Assembly (NCBI RefSeq): GCF_947179515.1
Contig: NC_067477.1
Span: 128,952,896-129,016,895, forward strand
Reading direction: 5' to 3'
DNA length: 64,000 bases
Source: Apodemus sylvaticus
Taxonomy: Eukaryota; Chordata; Mammalia; Rodentia; Muridae
Shown: positions 54,968-64,000 of the stretch, in pieces
How positions within the stretch are numbered: the first letter of the stretch is position 1
How the letters are laid out: the number at the start of each line of letters is the position of its first letter
Position numbers and translations under genes: made by a program
Notes under the pieces: model-generated
Databases searched by the model: none
The model's input: the letters and a program-made list of their open reading frames with translations, nothing else
Told to the model about the DNA's origin: nothing

Positions 54968-55493
54968 ATTAAGTAATTTATTAACTTTACATCCTGGTCA
55001 CTGCCCCCTTTTCCTGGTCCTACCTCACAGAGTCTCTCCCCTTTTCCTTTTCCCCATCTCCTCTGAGAAGGTTAAGACCCCCCCCCATATTCCTACACTG
55101 GTGTGTCAAGTTTCTGCATGGCTTGGTTCATCTTCTCCCTCTGAGGCTAGACACCTAGGGGAACAGGATCCACAGACAGGCAACAGCTTTAAGGATAGCC
55201 CCTACTCCAGTTGTTGGGGGGGGACACACATGAAGACCAAACTTCACACCTGATACATATGTTCGGTGGTCTAGGTCCAGTCCATATATGCTCTTTGGTA
55301 GTTCAGTCTCTGAGACTGACCCCAAGTATCCAGGTTAGTTGACTCTGTTGGTCTTCCTGTGTAGTCCCTATCTGCCTCTCCCCTCATTCCTTCCCCCAAC
55401 TCTTCCATAAGAGTTCCAATGCTCTGTCCAGTATTAGGCTGTGGGCCTCTCCATCTGTGTCTGTCAGCTATTGGGTGAAGCTTCTCAGAAGAC
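54968..55493 (-). mobile_element. Lx-type L1 3' UTR, distal part, antisense
   Basis: GAGAAGGTTAAGACCCCCC, GTGTGTCAAGTTTCTGCATGG, CCTACTCCAGTTGTTGGGG, GGTCTAGGTCCAGTCCATAT and TCAGGTTAGTTGACTCTG-like phrases are those of a rodent Lx L1 3' UTR in antisense. It is interrupted at 55493 by an LTR and resumes at 56026. A copy of the same stretch lies at 62045-62530. Confidence 0.85.
55488..55493. repeat. Target-site duplication of the solo LTR, left
   Basis: GAAGAC directly precedes the first TG of the LTR and is repeated exactly at 56026-56031. Confidence 0.88.
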
Positions 55494-56025
55494 TGTTGTG
55501 GGAAATATTAAAAAATATCCTGTCAACTCTCTGCAGGATTGAACTATGCTGTCCTGCTCCTGCTGCTGCTGCCAACTCTCTGGAGCTAGTCCCTGCAGTA
55601 TCTGGCTCACCTGTCCCATGAGCCACTATTTCCCTCTTTGTCACAATCTCCTGTAACTGGCAGTCCCACACTCCAATAACTAAATGGAACCGCCAACCTC
55701 ACAGTTGCATAACAATACCCAGTAACCCAGTAGAATCAAGACTCTTAAAGCTTAACCAATCAGATTTATATATCAATAAAATCACAATTTTCAAGACACT
55801 AATATGGTAAGTTCAGACCCAATTGATAATGATAAAAGCTTTATTCCAATATTTCTAACCTTGTGAAATCATAGCTTCTTCCTGTCCTACCGGCTTTATC
55901 TTGGTTTCTCCTCTCTCTCTGAGATGCTTCTGTCTCTGCAACTCTTAGCTCTGCCTCCCTTTTCCCTGTATCCCAGGCAGGCCTCCTCTGTTCTGATGTA
56001 ATTGGACAGTGAAAATCCTGTGACA
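55494..56025 (-). mobile_element. Solo LTR of a class II (ERVK-like) endogenous retrovirus
   Basis: The 532-bp segment begins TGTTGTGGGAAATATT and ends TCCTGTGACA, so both strands have TG...CA ends, and 6-bp GAAGAC duplications flank it. Removing it restores a continuous Lx 3' UTR. Six-base duplications are typical of class II elements. Minus orientation is favoured because the minus strand reads GGAATAAAGCTTTTATC, a typical LTR polyadenylation region. The LTR subfamily is not identified. No gag, pol or env is attached, so internal sequence was lost by LTR-LTR recombination. Confidence 0.82.
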
Positions 56026-56480
56026 GAAGACAGTTATTCTAGTCTCTTGTCTGCAAGCATAACAGAGTATCATTAATAATGTTAGGGATTGATGCTTGCC
56101 TTTGGGATGGGTCTCAAGTTGGACCAGTTATTAGTTGGCTGTTCCCTCAGTCTCTAATCTATCTTTGTCCCTGTATTTCTTGCAAACAGGACAGATTTTG
56201 GTTTGAAAGTTTTGTGGGTGGGTTGGGGGGGGGTCCTTATTCCTCCACTGGAGATCATGCCTGGCTCTAAGAGGTAGCCAGTTCAGGTTCCATAGTTCCA
56301 CTGCTAGTAGTCTCAGATATAGTTACCTTTATAGACTCCTGGGAGCTTTCCCCATCCCAGGACTCTGGCATGTCCTAGAGATGCTCTGCTACCCCCATGC
56401 CAACCCTCACCCCATGACAACCCTCATCCCACCCCACCACACCCCAACCTACCCCCATCCCAACCCCACCCCACCAGGTA
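56026..56480 (-). mobile_element. Lx-type L1 3' UTR, proximal part, antisense
   Basis: GTCTCTTGTCTGCAAGCATAAC, TGGGATGGGTCTCAAGTTGG, CCTCAGTCTCTAATCTATC and GGTAGCCAGTTCAGGTTCC continue the 3' UTR interrupted at 55493. The plus-strand version of this sequence is at 19100-19300. It ends in a C-rich tract. Confidence 0.85.
56391..56475. repeat. C-rich (CCCCA-like) tract
   Basis: About fifteen short C runs separated by A, T or AA are seen in about 85 bp. The complementary strand is G-rich and could form a G-quadruplex. Confidence 0.85.
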
Positions 56481-56684
56481 CAGATTTCAATTCATTCTTG
56501 TGGCTCCTTCTGAGTTACCTCATCAGGCAGGGCTTTCATTGGCATATGGTGATAGTATGGCAATCATTTGCTGAGGATTGGGGCTTGGGATTGGCTCAAA
56601 CACTGTATGTGAGCTTATGCACTGCACAAGAAACTATGATCTGTACCTTGATGCTGGTCTCTGGAGTGCATGAGAGATCTTTCC
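56481..56684. other. Unassigned, perhaps further L1 sequence
   Basis: About 200 bp between the Lx 3' UTR and the L1 reverse-transcriptase fragment. It contains no clear L1 phrase. Confidence 0.35.
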
Positions 56685-57605
56685 TTCTTCTAATATGTTT
56701 CTCAGTTTCCTCTTCAGACTTGAAGTTCTTGTCATACAGGTCTTTCACTGGCTTGCTTAGCATCACACTAAAATATTTAATATTATTTGTGGCTATTTTT
56801 AAGGGTGTTATTGTCCTGATTTATTTCTCTGCCCATTTATGATTTGTATAATCCCAATTTTTGAGTTTATTTTTGTATCCAGCCACTTTGCTGAAGGTGT
56901 CTATCAGCTGTAAGAGTTCTTTGGCAGAGTTTTGGGGTCACTGATGTATATATACTATCACATCATCTGGGAATAGGGATACTTTAACTTCTTCCTTTCC
57001 AATTTGAATCCCCTTGATCTTATTTTCTTGTCTTCTTGCTGTAGCTAGGACTTCAAGTACTACACTGAATAGATATGGAGAGTGGGCAGCCTTGCCTTGT
57101 CTCTGATTTTAGTAGAATTGCTTTAAGTTTCTCTTCACTTAAGTTAATGCTGGCTATTATCTTGCTGTGTATTGTCTTTATTGTGTTTATGTATGTGTGC
57201 TGTATCTCTTATCTCTCAAAGACTTTTAACATGAAGGGGTGTTGGATTTTGTCAAAGGTTTTTTTCAGTGTCTAATGAGATGATAATTTTTTTCCACTTT
57301 GTTTATATGGTGGATTATACTGATAGATTTTTTTCCCATATTCAACCAGTCCTGCATGCCTGGGATGAAGCTTACTTGATATGGTGGATGATATTTCTGA
57401 TGTGTTCTTGGATTTGGTTTATGAATATTTTATTGAGTATTTTTTGCATCAATGTTCAAAGGGAGATATGTCTGAAATTCTCCTTTGTTGAGTCTGTATG
57501 ATTTAGGTATGAAGGTGACTGTGGCCTCATAGAATGAGTTTGGCAATATTCCTCCTGTTTCTCTTTTGTGAGAAAGTTTAAAGAGCATTGGGATTCACTA
57601 TTCTT
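56685..57605 (-). mobile_element. L1 ORF2 reverse-transcriptase fragment
   Basis: On the minus strand the sequence contains reverse-transcriptase-region phrases, for example antisense GACTTGAAGTTCTTGTCATAC, AGCCACTTTGCTGAAGG, TCACATCATCTGGGAATAGG and CATGCCTGGGATGAAGC. Compared with the L1s at 15.2-18.9 and 35.3-40.5 kb it is more diverged and has many stops. It ends at about 57605 shortly after the FYQTFKE-coding position and then runs into a non-L1 insert. Confidence 0.88.
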
Positions 57606-57745
57606 TGAAAGTGTGGTGGTTCTATCCCAGAATATTTTCTGCCTCTCGGATGTCCCACCTCCCATTTCCTGCCTAAGCCATAGGCTATCAGATTTATTAT
57701 TGATAGGTACTACGTCCATACAAACATAAGATATTCTCTCTATAC
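57606..57745 (-). other. Non-L1 insert between L1 ORF2 and ORF1 fragments
   Basis: About 140 bp with phrases such as CCCAGAATATTTTCTGCC and TAAGCCATAGGCTATCAGATTTATTATTGATAGG that do not belong to L1. It may be part of an LTR. On the minus strand a frame of 130 codons (57456-57848) runs from ORF1 coiled-coil sequence through this insert into ORF2-like sequence. Confidence 0.5.
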
Positions 57746-58500
57746 CTGTTCTCTTTCCTAGGTTTTCTAGCATTGTCTCCATCTGTGTTTTCTTTATTGC
57801 TTCTATTTCTGTTTTTAGGTCTTGAACACTTTTATTCATATCCTTCACCTATTTGATTATATTTTCCTGTATTTCTTTATGTTATTTATTACTTCTTTAA
57901 AGGCCTCTATCTGTTTGGTTTTATTTTCCTATACTTCTTTAAGGGATTTATTTCCTTACCCTTTAATGGCCTGTACCATATTTATAAGACACTATTTAAG
58001 GTCATTGCATTGCTCTTCAAGTGTGGTAGGGTATCCAGGGCTTGCTGTGGTAAAACATCTAGGTTATGATGGTGCCATATTGCCCTGTCTTTTGTTGATT
58101 CTGTTTTTGTGCCGGCCTTCAGATATTTGGTTGTCAATGGTGTTGGTTTACCTGGTAGGCCCTGGTGGTAGCAGGCCTCTCGGACTGCAGATAAAACTGG
58201 CTGTTTCTAATGGCAGCAGGCCTCTGATTGACTTAGGTGGCAGCAGGCCCAGGAAAGAGGAGGCAGAACTGGTTATCCTGATTGTCCTGGGTAACAGCAG
58301 GCCTTTAGGAAGGAAGGCTGAGTTGTGACACTGGGGGAGTAGGGTGCTGATCTGGGATTGTAGGTTGAAGTGTGGATCAGGAGGTGAGACAGAGTGAGAA
58401 TTGCTTCTTTTAATTATTAGGAGATCCTGATTCTTAGAGTGTAATGGTCTTTGTAACAGAGAGATGGTCTGTGCATGTGCTTGTACATGTGCAGTGGAGG
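57746..58500 (-). mobile_element. L1 5' UTR and ORF1 coiled-coil fragment
   Basis: The minus strand contains the ORF1 coiled-coil start (SVQDLKTEIEAIKKTQ-like), degenerate sequence matching the LKEIQEN region, and 5' UTR sequence from about 58120. The 5' UTR carries GCAGGCC(T/C) repeated at 58171, 58216, 58243 and 58297. It is the 5' counterpart of the fragment at 56685-57605. Confidence 0.75.
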
Positions 58501-58951
58501 AGAGGCACATGTGTGCTTTAGAGGAGTGTGCATCGGGTAAAGGAAGTAACAGTTACAAATCTGTTCTTGCCCAAAATACTCCTTGAAATTATTTTCAGGG
58601 AAAAGTTTAATTTATCATAGTTATTGAGAGCACCATGTTGTGCCAAGAAATATTTGAGAAGTTGTAAGTTGTTTGTTGGGCTGTGAAATAATTCTGCTGT
58701 GAGTACACCAACACACTAAATACCAAAGTTGATCCAGAGAAGCAGCATGCTGTGTGGGAAGATCATCTGAAAGGACTCAGGGTATTTTGGATGCAGGCCC
58801 AGTTAGGCCATTAACTGCAAGAGCAGCAGACTTCATTTAATTTTGAGTCACTGTATGAAATAAAGACAAACCAGTTGGTTTGTAATAGTTGTTTTGAAGT
58901 TCAAAATGGGATCCTCTTACTTGAGAAGCACTGTTACTATCTGAATAGTTG
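58501..58951. other. Unassigned sequence
   Basis: About 450 bp. Nothing recognised. Confidence 0.45.
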
Positions 58952-59040
58952 AACACACACACACACACACACACACACATATGTACGCACACACACATGC
59001 ACACATACAGATGCACATGCATACGTGCACATGCATATGT
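58952..59040. repeat. (CA)n microsatellite with degenerate extension
   Basis: A CA run of about 28 bp (58952-58979) is followed by ACACACAT and GCACATGCAT variants to about 59040. Confidence 0.93.
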
Positions 59041-59054
59041 ATGTACACATATTC

Positions 59055-59125
59055 ACTCATTTTATAGATGAAGAAACTGAGGTACGGAGAAATTAAACTA
59101 CTTGCCTAAAGCTATCCACCCCTTA
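59055..59125 (-). mobile_element. MIR SINE fragment, antisense
   Basis: CATTTTATAGATGAAGAAACTGAGG, then GAGAAATTAAACTACTTGCC and AAAGCTATCCAC is the antisense MIR right half, with the motif order kept. Confidence 0.8.
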
Positions 59126-61643
59126 AAAGCAGAAGCAAAACAATAGTGAAGAAGCTTATGCTCAATCCCTCCTCCTCATTTTTCTCTTGAGTTACCCCAA
59201 AGGCTTGCCATTATCTTATAATTCTGACAGGACATTTGACAGTAGGTAGACAGGCAACTCAAGTAATTTTAGGTAATGCGTTAGGGTTGTCGGTAATCCC
59301 TACCCTGTAGTCTTACTCCTTTCACATATTTTGACATCTCTTTCTCTGAAAAGATTGACTCTAATCCCAGCTCATGCCACGGAGTCCTGTGTGATTCAGC
59401 CTTAAAGGGACAAAATGATATTAAGCCCCAGGCTCCGAGCTTGGGAGGGGCAGAGCTAGAAGCTGAGGCTCCATGATGAGAATTCACATGGCTCTAGTTA
59501 CGAAACTTAAAAGGACACAGGAAAGCAGATCTGATATAGGGCAAGAGAAGCAGAATGAGGTGAATGGGATGCTCAAGAAGAGATGTGGAGAAGTATCCAG
59601 TAGGCCGAGCCAATGGCTGAGACATTAGACAGAGACAGAAAGATGCGTTCTTGTTCCTGATGACCTCTCCTTCCTGCTTCTGCTCCTTTCTGAGGCCCAA
59701 ACACTGTTCTTGTCCTTGGCTTCTACAGGTTCTTCAAGGTTGGCATCTCTAGGTTCTTCAAGAAAAATGTCCGTTTGTTTCCTACTTTCAATAGTTTTTA
59801 ATTCTTGTAAACAAATGGGTCTCAGGAGAGAAGGCAGTCTTGGGATGTGAATGCATGGATGGAGTTGTTTGAAATACTGGGCTTACCATTGCCATAGGTG
59901 TAAATCTTCAGCCTTAACAGGTGGTAGATTGGTTTCTATGACAGCTTACTACGGTCAGAGACAACCTACTCTACTATTGCATAGATATCTTCAGAGGCTG
60001 GATTTTCTTACATTTATTCAAGGTTTTTCTCCTATATTTATGCCTATTTCTTATGGCTCTGACCCCCAGAATGTTGTACTACTATCTTTTTTAATCAGGA
60101 TAGATCTTCCGTTCATGATATAAGTGATGCATATGTTGGTAAATGTATAAAACATGCAATATCCCCAAGAAAAGCAACCAGCTGATGAATCATATGGGTT
60201 CTTCCTTTGATTAATTTGACTGGTTTTATTAGAGCCTTACTGTGTTTTGAAAATACCCCTTAGGATTTATCGGTTTTGTGGATGTATAGGAAACAATTAT
60301 TGAGTTTCATGATTTGGGGGCAATAGTCCTGTAATTTTGCCACGATAAGATAACATTGCCTTATTGGTTATTTGAGATATTCAATTGTATCTAGTCATCA
60401 CTGAGCAGCATTTCAACTCAAATGAGGTAAGCCTTCACTAAAGGACTCATTTGTGACTATATTGGCTGTTATGTAAAAATAACATTTAATGATGATTAGC
60501 AGTTATATTTACATGAACCGTCATGCTGGTAGGCAATTCAAAGTATGATGGTAGCATTTTCAAATTTTATCTATTGCTTTGTATGGCTAAGGACATTGAA
60601 TTTTGGAGGCACTGAACAGTTCTTTGCCTTTGGCCCACACAGTTCTTGACTTTTCTTTATGGGATATGCTATATATGTTTAATTATTTAGTCAGTCTTCT
60701 CAAAGAGGAAGTTTAGTTAGGATTTCACTGTGTCAGGACTGGGCACCAAGGAGGGATTTCTTTCTCCTCCCTCTCCTCTCTTTTAGAAGAGAGAACCCAA
60801 ATTTACATTTACCTTCAAGATTCTTCATATGTTCTTTGCTTTTTTCTTTCCTCCAGGGTCTCACATTTTATCCCATGACCTAGACACATTTTTCAACCCT
60901 TGTCCTCTAGATTTTCTCAGGGACACATTTTAGTTGCAAAGGTGAAATGTCTTGTTTCCCCCTGCCTACCATAACCTTCTACATCTTTGGAAGTCAGGTC
61001 TTGTATCTGTGGTGCCTTCCCTTGATTCCTGGCATACAGTACTCTCAGTTTGTTCCTGGTGGCACTTAGCTCACTCCATGTCTGTGGCAACTGAACCCAT
61101 TCTGCTTTATAGAATGCTTGTGATTATATAGTAAGGTCTCTGAAAGCTCTGGAGTATCACATTTTTTGTTTTCTCTCATAAATCCCCAATAAAGTTGGAG
61201 AATTTAAATATTATGAATAAAAAGAAATTTAGGTCAGGAAACCCTTGGGATCTGATATGATTTTGAGAGCCCTCAACAAAGTGTTTGTATTCAGAAGAAG
61301 AAGGAAAAACCCTCAAGGTGATCTTTTCTTCTAGCCCTAATCCAGGCGTTGCCTAAGGAGAATACATAAGTACATTCCAATAATTTTAAGATTTATGTAT
61401 GTTTTTCAAGCATAGAATTTAGGTAAAATCAATGTGTTGTTTTATTCTCAGCCCTTTTAACATTCAAGTTCTTTGAAATGAAAAATGGAACAGGATCCAA
61501 ATTAACATACTACAATTATTAACATGTTTTAGAGTCTTGTGTTTGGAAAATAATGTCACCCCTATTCTTTAATGTTATGGCCAAACATATAAGTAAAACA
61601 TGCCATAATTCTGGACTTCCAAGGGAGGAAGTCCAGGAATTAT
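59126..61643. other. Unassigned sequence
   Basis: About 2.5 kb, mostly AT-rich, with no firmly recognised element and no coding signature. An A/T-rich stretch near 61190-61230 contains AATAAA motifs of no clear meaning. Confidence 0.4.
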
Positions 61644-61660
61644 ATGTGTGTGTGTATGTA

Positions 61661-61702
<42 letters not shown>

Positions 61703-61735
61703 TGTGTGTGTGTGTGTAGGTAGGTAGGTAGCATG
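61644..61735. repeat. (TG)n-(TAGG)n microsatellite
   Basis: TG runs broken by TATG units are followed by GTAGGTAGGTAGGTAG. It adjoins the tail side of an antisense SINE. Confidence 0.95.
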
Positions 61736-61905
61736 TTTGTCCATGAATGTGTGGAGATCACAGATAAGTGATGTGGTGTTTTTCCTCAACCACTTCTCCA
61801 CGTTAGTTTTTGAAGCAGCATGTCTCACTGGAACTCACTGTCTCAGCTAGGCTGGCTGGCAAGAAAGCCTGTGTGCAACCTCCAGAATTTGAAGGTATGT
61901 TCTAC
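61736..61905 (-). mobile_element. B4-like SINE fragment, antisense
   Basis: GGAGATCACAGATAAGTG, CATGTCTCACTGGAACTCACTG and CTCAGCTAGGCTGGCTGGC, then AAGCCTGTGTGCAACCTCC are antisense phrases of a rodent composite SINE. It is diverged. Confidence 0.6.
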
Positions 61906-61917
61906 CATGTCTGCCCT

Positions 61918-61920
61918 TCC

Positions 61921-61957
<37 letters not shown>

Positions 61958-61958
61958 G

Positions 61959-62025
<67 letters not shown>
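61918..62025. repeat. Compound (TCTG)n-(TCTA)n tetranucleotide array
   Basis: About eight TCTG units, a mixed zone and about seventeen TCTA units are read directly. Such compound arrays are usually length-polymorphic. Confidence 0.96.
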
Positions 62026-62026
<1 letters not shown>

Positions 62027-62044
62027 CCCACTTTGCAATCTGAT

Positions 62045-62530
62045 TGCAAGCTCTCTTCTTCCCACTCCCCCATTACATGGCTCCCCCCCTGTCCTCTCTC
62101 CTTCTCCTCTGAGAAGGGGGAGTCCCCTCCCCTGATACCAACCCACCGTGACACATCAAGTCACTGCAGTACTAGGCACATCCTCTCCCACTGAGGCCAG
62201 ACAAGACAGCATGGCTGGGAGAATAGGACCCACATGGAGGCAGCAGGGTCAGAGACAGCACTGGCTCCAGTTGTTGGGGGAACCTGTGTAAAGACCAAGC
62301 TGGATATATCTACTACATATGTGTGGGGGCCTAGGTCCAGCCTGTGTATGTTCTTTGGTGGTGGTTCAGTCTTGAGAATCCCCCAAGGGTTCAGGTTAGT
62401 TGATTCTGTTGGTCTGACTGTGGAGTTCCTATCCCCTTTGGGTCTCTCAATCCTTCCCCATCTCTTCCATATGACTCCTTGAACTCTGCCTGTGTGTGTC
62501 TGTGGGTTTCTGCATCTGTTCTGGTCATCT
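62045..62530 (-). mobile_element. Lx-type L1 3' UTR, antisense
   Basis: CTCCTCTGAGAAGGGGGAGTC, ACCCACCGTGACACATCAAG, GGCTCCAGTTGTTGGGGG, GGCCTAGGTCCAGCCTGTG and AGGTTAGTTGATTCTGTTGG match the same positions as the Lx copy at 54968-55493. It consists of 3' UTR only. Confidence 0.85.
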
Positions 62531-62628
62531 CCATTCCTGGTTTTTATGTGCATTGGGTAACCGAACTTAAGGACCATACTTGAACAGCAATTACTTCATT
62601 CACTGAACCAAGCCTTGGCCCTAGAGGA
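62531..62628. other. Unassigned sequence
   Basis: A short gap between the Lx 3' UTR and the polypyrimidine tract. Nothing recognised. Confidence 0.4.
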
Positions 62629-62709
62629 CTTTCTTTTTCTTTCTTTTCTTTCTTTTCTTTCTTTTCTTTCTTTTCTTTCTTTTCTTTCTTTTCTTTCTTT
62701 TCTTTCTTT

Positions 62710-62764
<55 letters not shown>

Positions 62765-62784
62765 CTTCTTTCTTTCTCTTCTTT
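62629..62784. repeat. Polypyrimidine tract: (TTTCTTTTCT)n then (TTTC)n
   Basis: About eight 10-bp units of TTTCTTTTCT are followed by about thirteen TTTC units and a few TCTTC variants. That is more than 150 bases without a purine. Such mirror-type tracts can form triplex DNA. Confidence 0.96.
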
Positions 62785-64000
62785 GTTTGTTTGTTTATAT
62801 TTATTTATTTATCTATCTTTTGTTAAAAATTAATATATAATTACATTATTTTCATGTCCTTCCATTTCTTCTTTCCGATTCCTTCCCTTTACTTTTTCTG
62901 TGCTCCCTGAAGAAATCATGGCCCCTTTTGCTTCAATTTATATTGTTATCATTTGTCTATCGGTGTCATACTTCTCTAGACCCTGTTTAAATATCCATAT
63001 TGTTGTGGTATCACAACACAATGGGTGATGTTTTCTTGTCATTTCAGGGAGACATAATCCCTTGGTGCACCTGATCCTCAGGTCAGGAGGAGTTTCTGGA
63101 AATGACACCTCGGTGGTTGCTTTTTTCTGTTTCCATCATGGTTATTTGAAGTTTTTATGTTGCACACATACCTTCATGATTCCTAATCTTGTTTCAATAT
63201 GTGTTCGTCAAGTCTAAATGTAGAGATAATTGGAAGAGATTATTGATGCAGACCATCTAAGCACTAACGTTAATATCCAACCTTAAAGAAAAATTCTGGA
63301 ATTTTATGATCCACTTATACTTTGGGGACAAGGCCACTAAATATCCAAAATTCAAGAGATTACAATAAAGGAAACATACAGTTTGAACTCTAAGATATCC
63401 TGCTCCCATCGGATGTCCTGTTTAGACACCCATTAAATGAGGTTTGGATTTAAGAAGACAGTTCTAGAAAATAAATTCATCTTTTCTCCAAGACTGCTGG
63501 GAGTTATTTTTGTTGGCACATAACTTGTGTGCTGTTGATGTTCACTGCTTTCTGAACTGCTTTCAGTCACCTTCTCCAAGGGTTTGGGATGTCACAAGAG
63601 TTTGGGCTTATCACTAAATCTCTGAATTCTACGTGCATGTCTGCCAGAGATTAGGGTTACCATGTTTTTGGTAAAATAGTTTAGCAAAATTGTTTTATTA
63701 CTATAACTAATGAAGATACATCCTTTTCAATGGGTCCAGCTGTAGATCTCCCATGAAGTAGACTAGTCCAGCCTCTGCCCACAGTAGGAATAAACACTGT
63801 TCCCTAGTGGCCTCACTATATCCAGCTATTTTCTTGGGAGCTGGGTTGTTCCAGAATACCTATCTTTAGAGCCCTGCTGTGGAGTGGAGCTAGACCCATC
63901 TGGCCATCCCGAGGGGACTTGGTGACAGACTTTGCAATAGTCACAGAAATGGAGGTGTTTACAGGTAGGAGGACTCCACTACATGATAGTCACTCTCCTT
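62785..64000. other. Unassigned sequence to the window end
   Basis: A short TTTG/TTTA-rich stretch to about 62816 is followed by about 1.2 kb in which no element or gene was recognised. Confidence 0.45.

Noticed and set aside
61519..62194. His/Thr and Leu/Ser/Tyr-rich frames
   Set aside because: They are translations of the (TG)n and (TCTG)n-(TCTA)n arrays.

Overview
This is a gene-poor stretch of a rodent nuclear genome, most likely a murine rodent (Mus or Rattus lineage). B1, B2/B3-type, B4-type and ID-like SINEs occur together with L1 elements of the murine type, one of which carries tandem 5' promoter monomers, and there are many long microsatellites. I could not separate mouse from rat. 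The L1 C-terminal variants look somewhat rat-like or old, the B1 copies look mouse-like, and there is no intact ID element. I see no convincing cellular protein-coding exon. Nearly every longer open frame is a broken L1 ORF, a decayed retroviral frame, or an artefact of a simple repeat.

Layout. 1-2.8 kb: unassigned sequence, a (TC)n tract and a 21-bp minisatellite. 2.83-7.69 kb: a 5'-truncated L1 on the minus strand whose 5' end is joined to a full-length 107-nt U6 snRNA copy, the whole flanked by 13-bp target-site duplications (a U6-L1 chimeric retrogene). 7.7-12.5 kb: ID, B1 and B3 SINEs, MaLR-like pieces, an L1 3' end and old L1 debris. 12.9-14.8 kb: a decayed plus-strand block that looks retroviral (gag-like, then env-like, no pol seen). 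15.2-18.9 kb: a minus-strand L1 with 205-bp promoter monomers and an internal deletion that fuses ORF1 to the reverse-transcriptase domain in frame. 19.0-21.9 kb: two plus-strand L1 3' UTRs, a B1 with a perfect 14-bp target duplication and a B3. 22-31 kb: mostly unassigned, with microsatellites, SINEs and an ancient L1M.

31.3-33.1 kb: an LTR-like segment with a 92-bp near-perfect duplication, then the 5' part of an L1. 33.9-40.5 kb: two minus-strand L1s back to back, the second near full length (about 5.2 kb). 40.5-49 kb: unassigned sequence with SINEs, an ancient L1M and long (TG)n and (TTTC)n tracts. 49.05-50.2 kb: an L1 3' end. 53.3-54.1 kb: a MaLR-type LTR. 55.0-56.5 kb: an Lx-type L1 3' UTR split by a 532-bp solo LTR with 6-bp target duplications. 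56.7-58.5 kb: another rearranged L1. 59-64 kb: a MIR, a SINE, a compound tetranucleotide array, another Lx 3' end and a long polypyrimidine tract.

The window is therefore mainly a record of retrotransposition. L1 supplied the machinery for its own copies, the SINEs and the U6 chimera, and LTR elements inserted into older L1s. Thirteen of sixteen recognised L1 pieces lie on the minus strand. All assignments come from reading the sequence and remembered repeat families. No database search was run, subfamily names are tentative, and edges are good to roughly 10-50 bp unless a target duplication fixes them.
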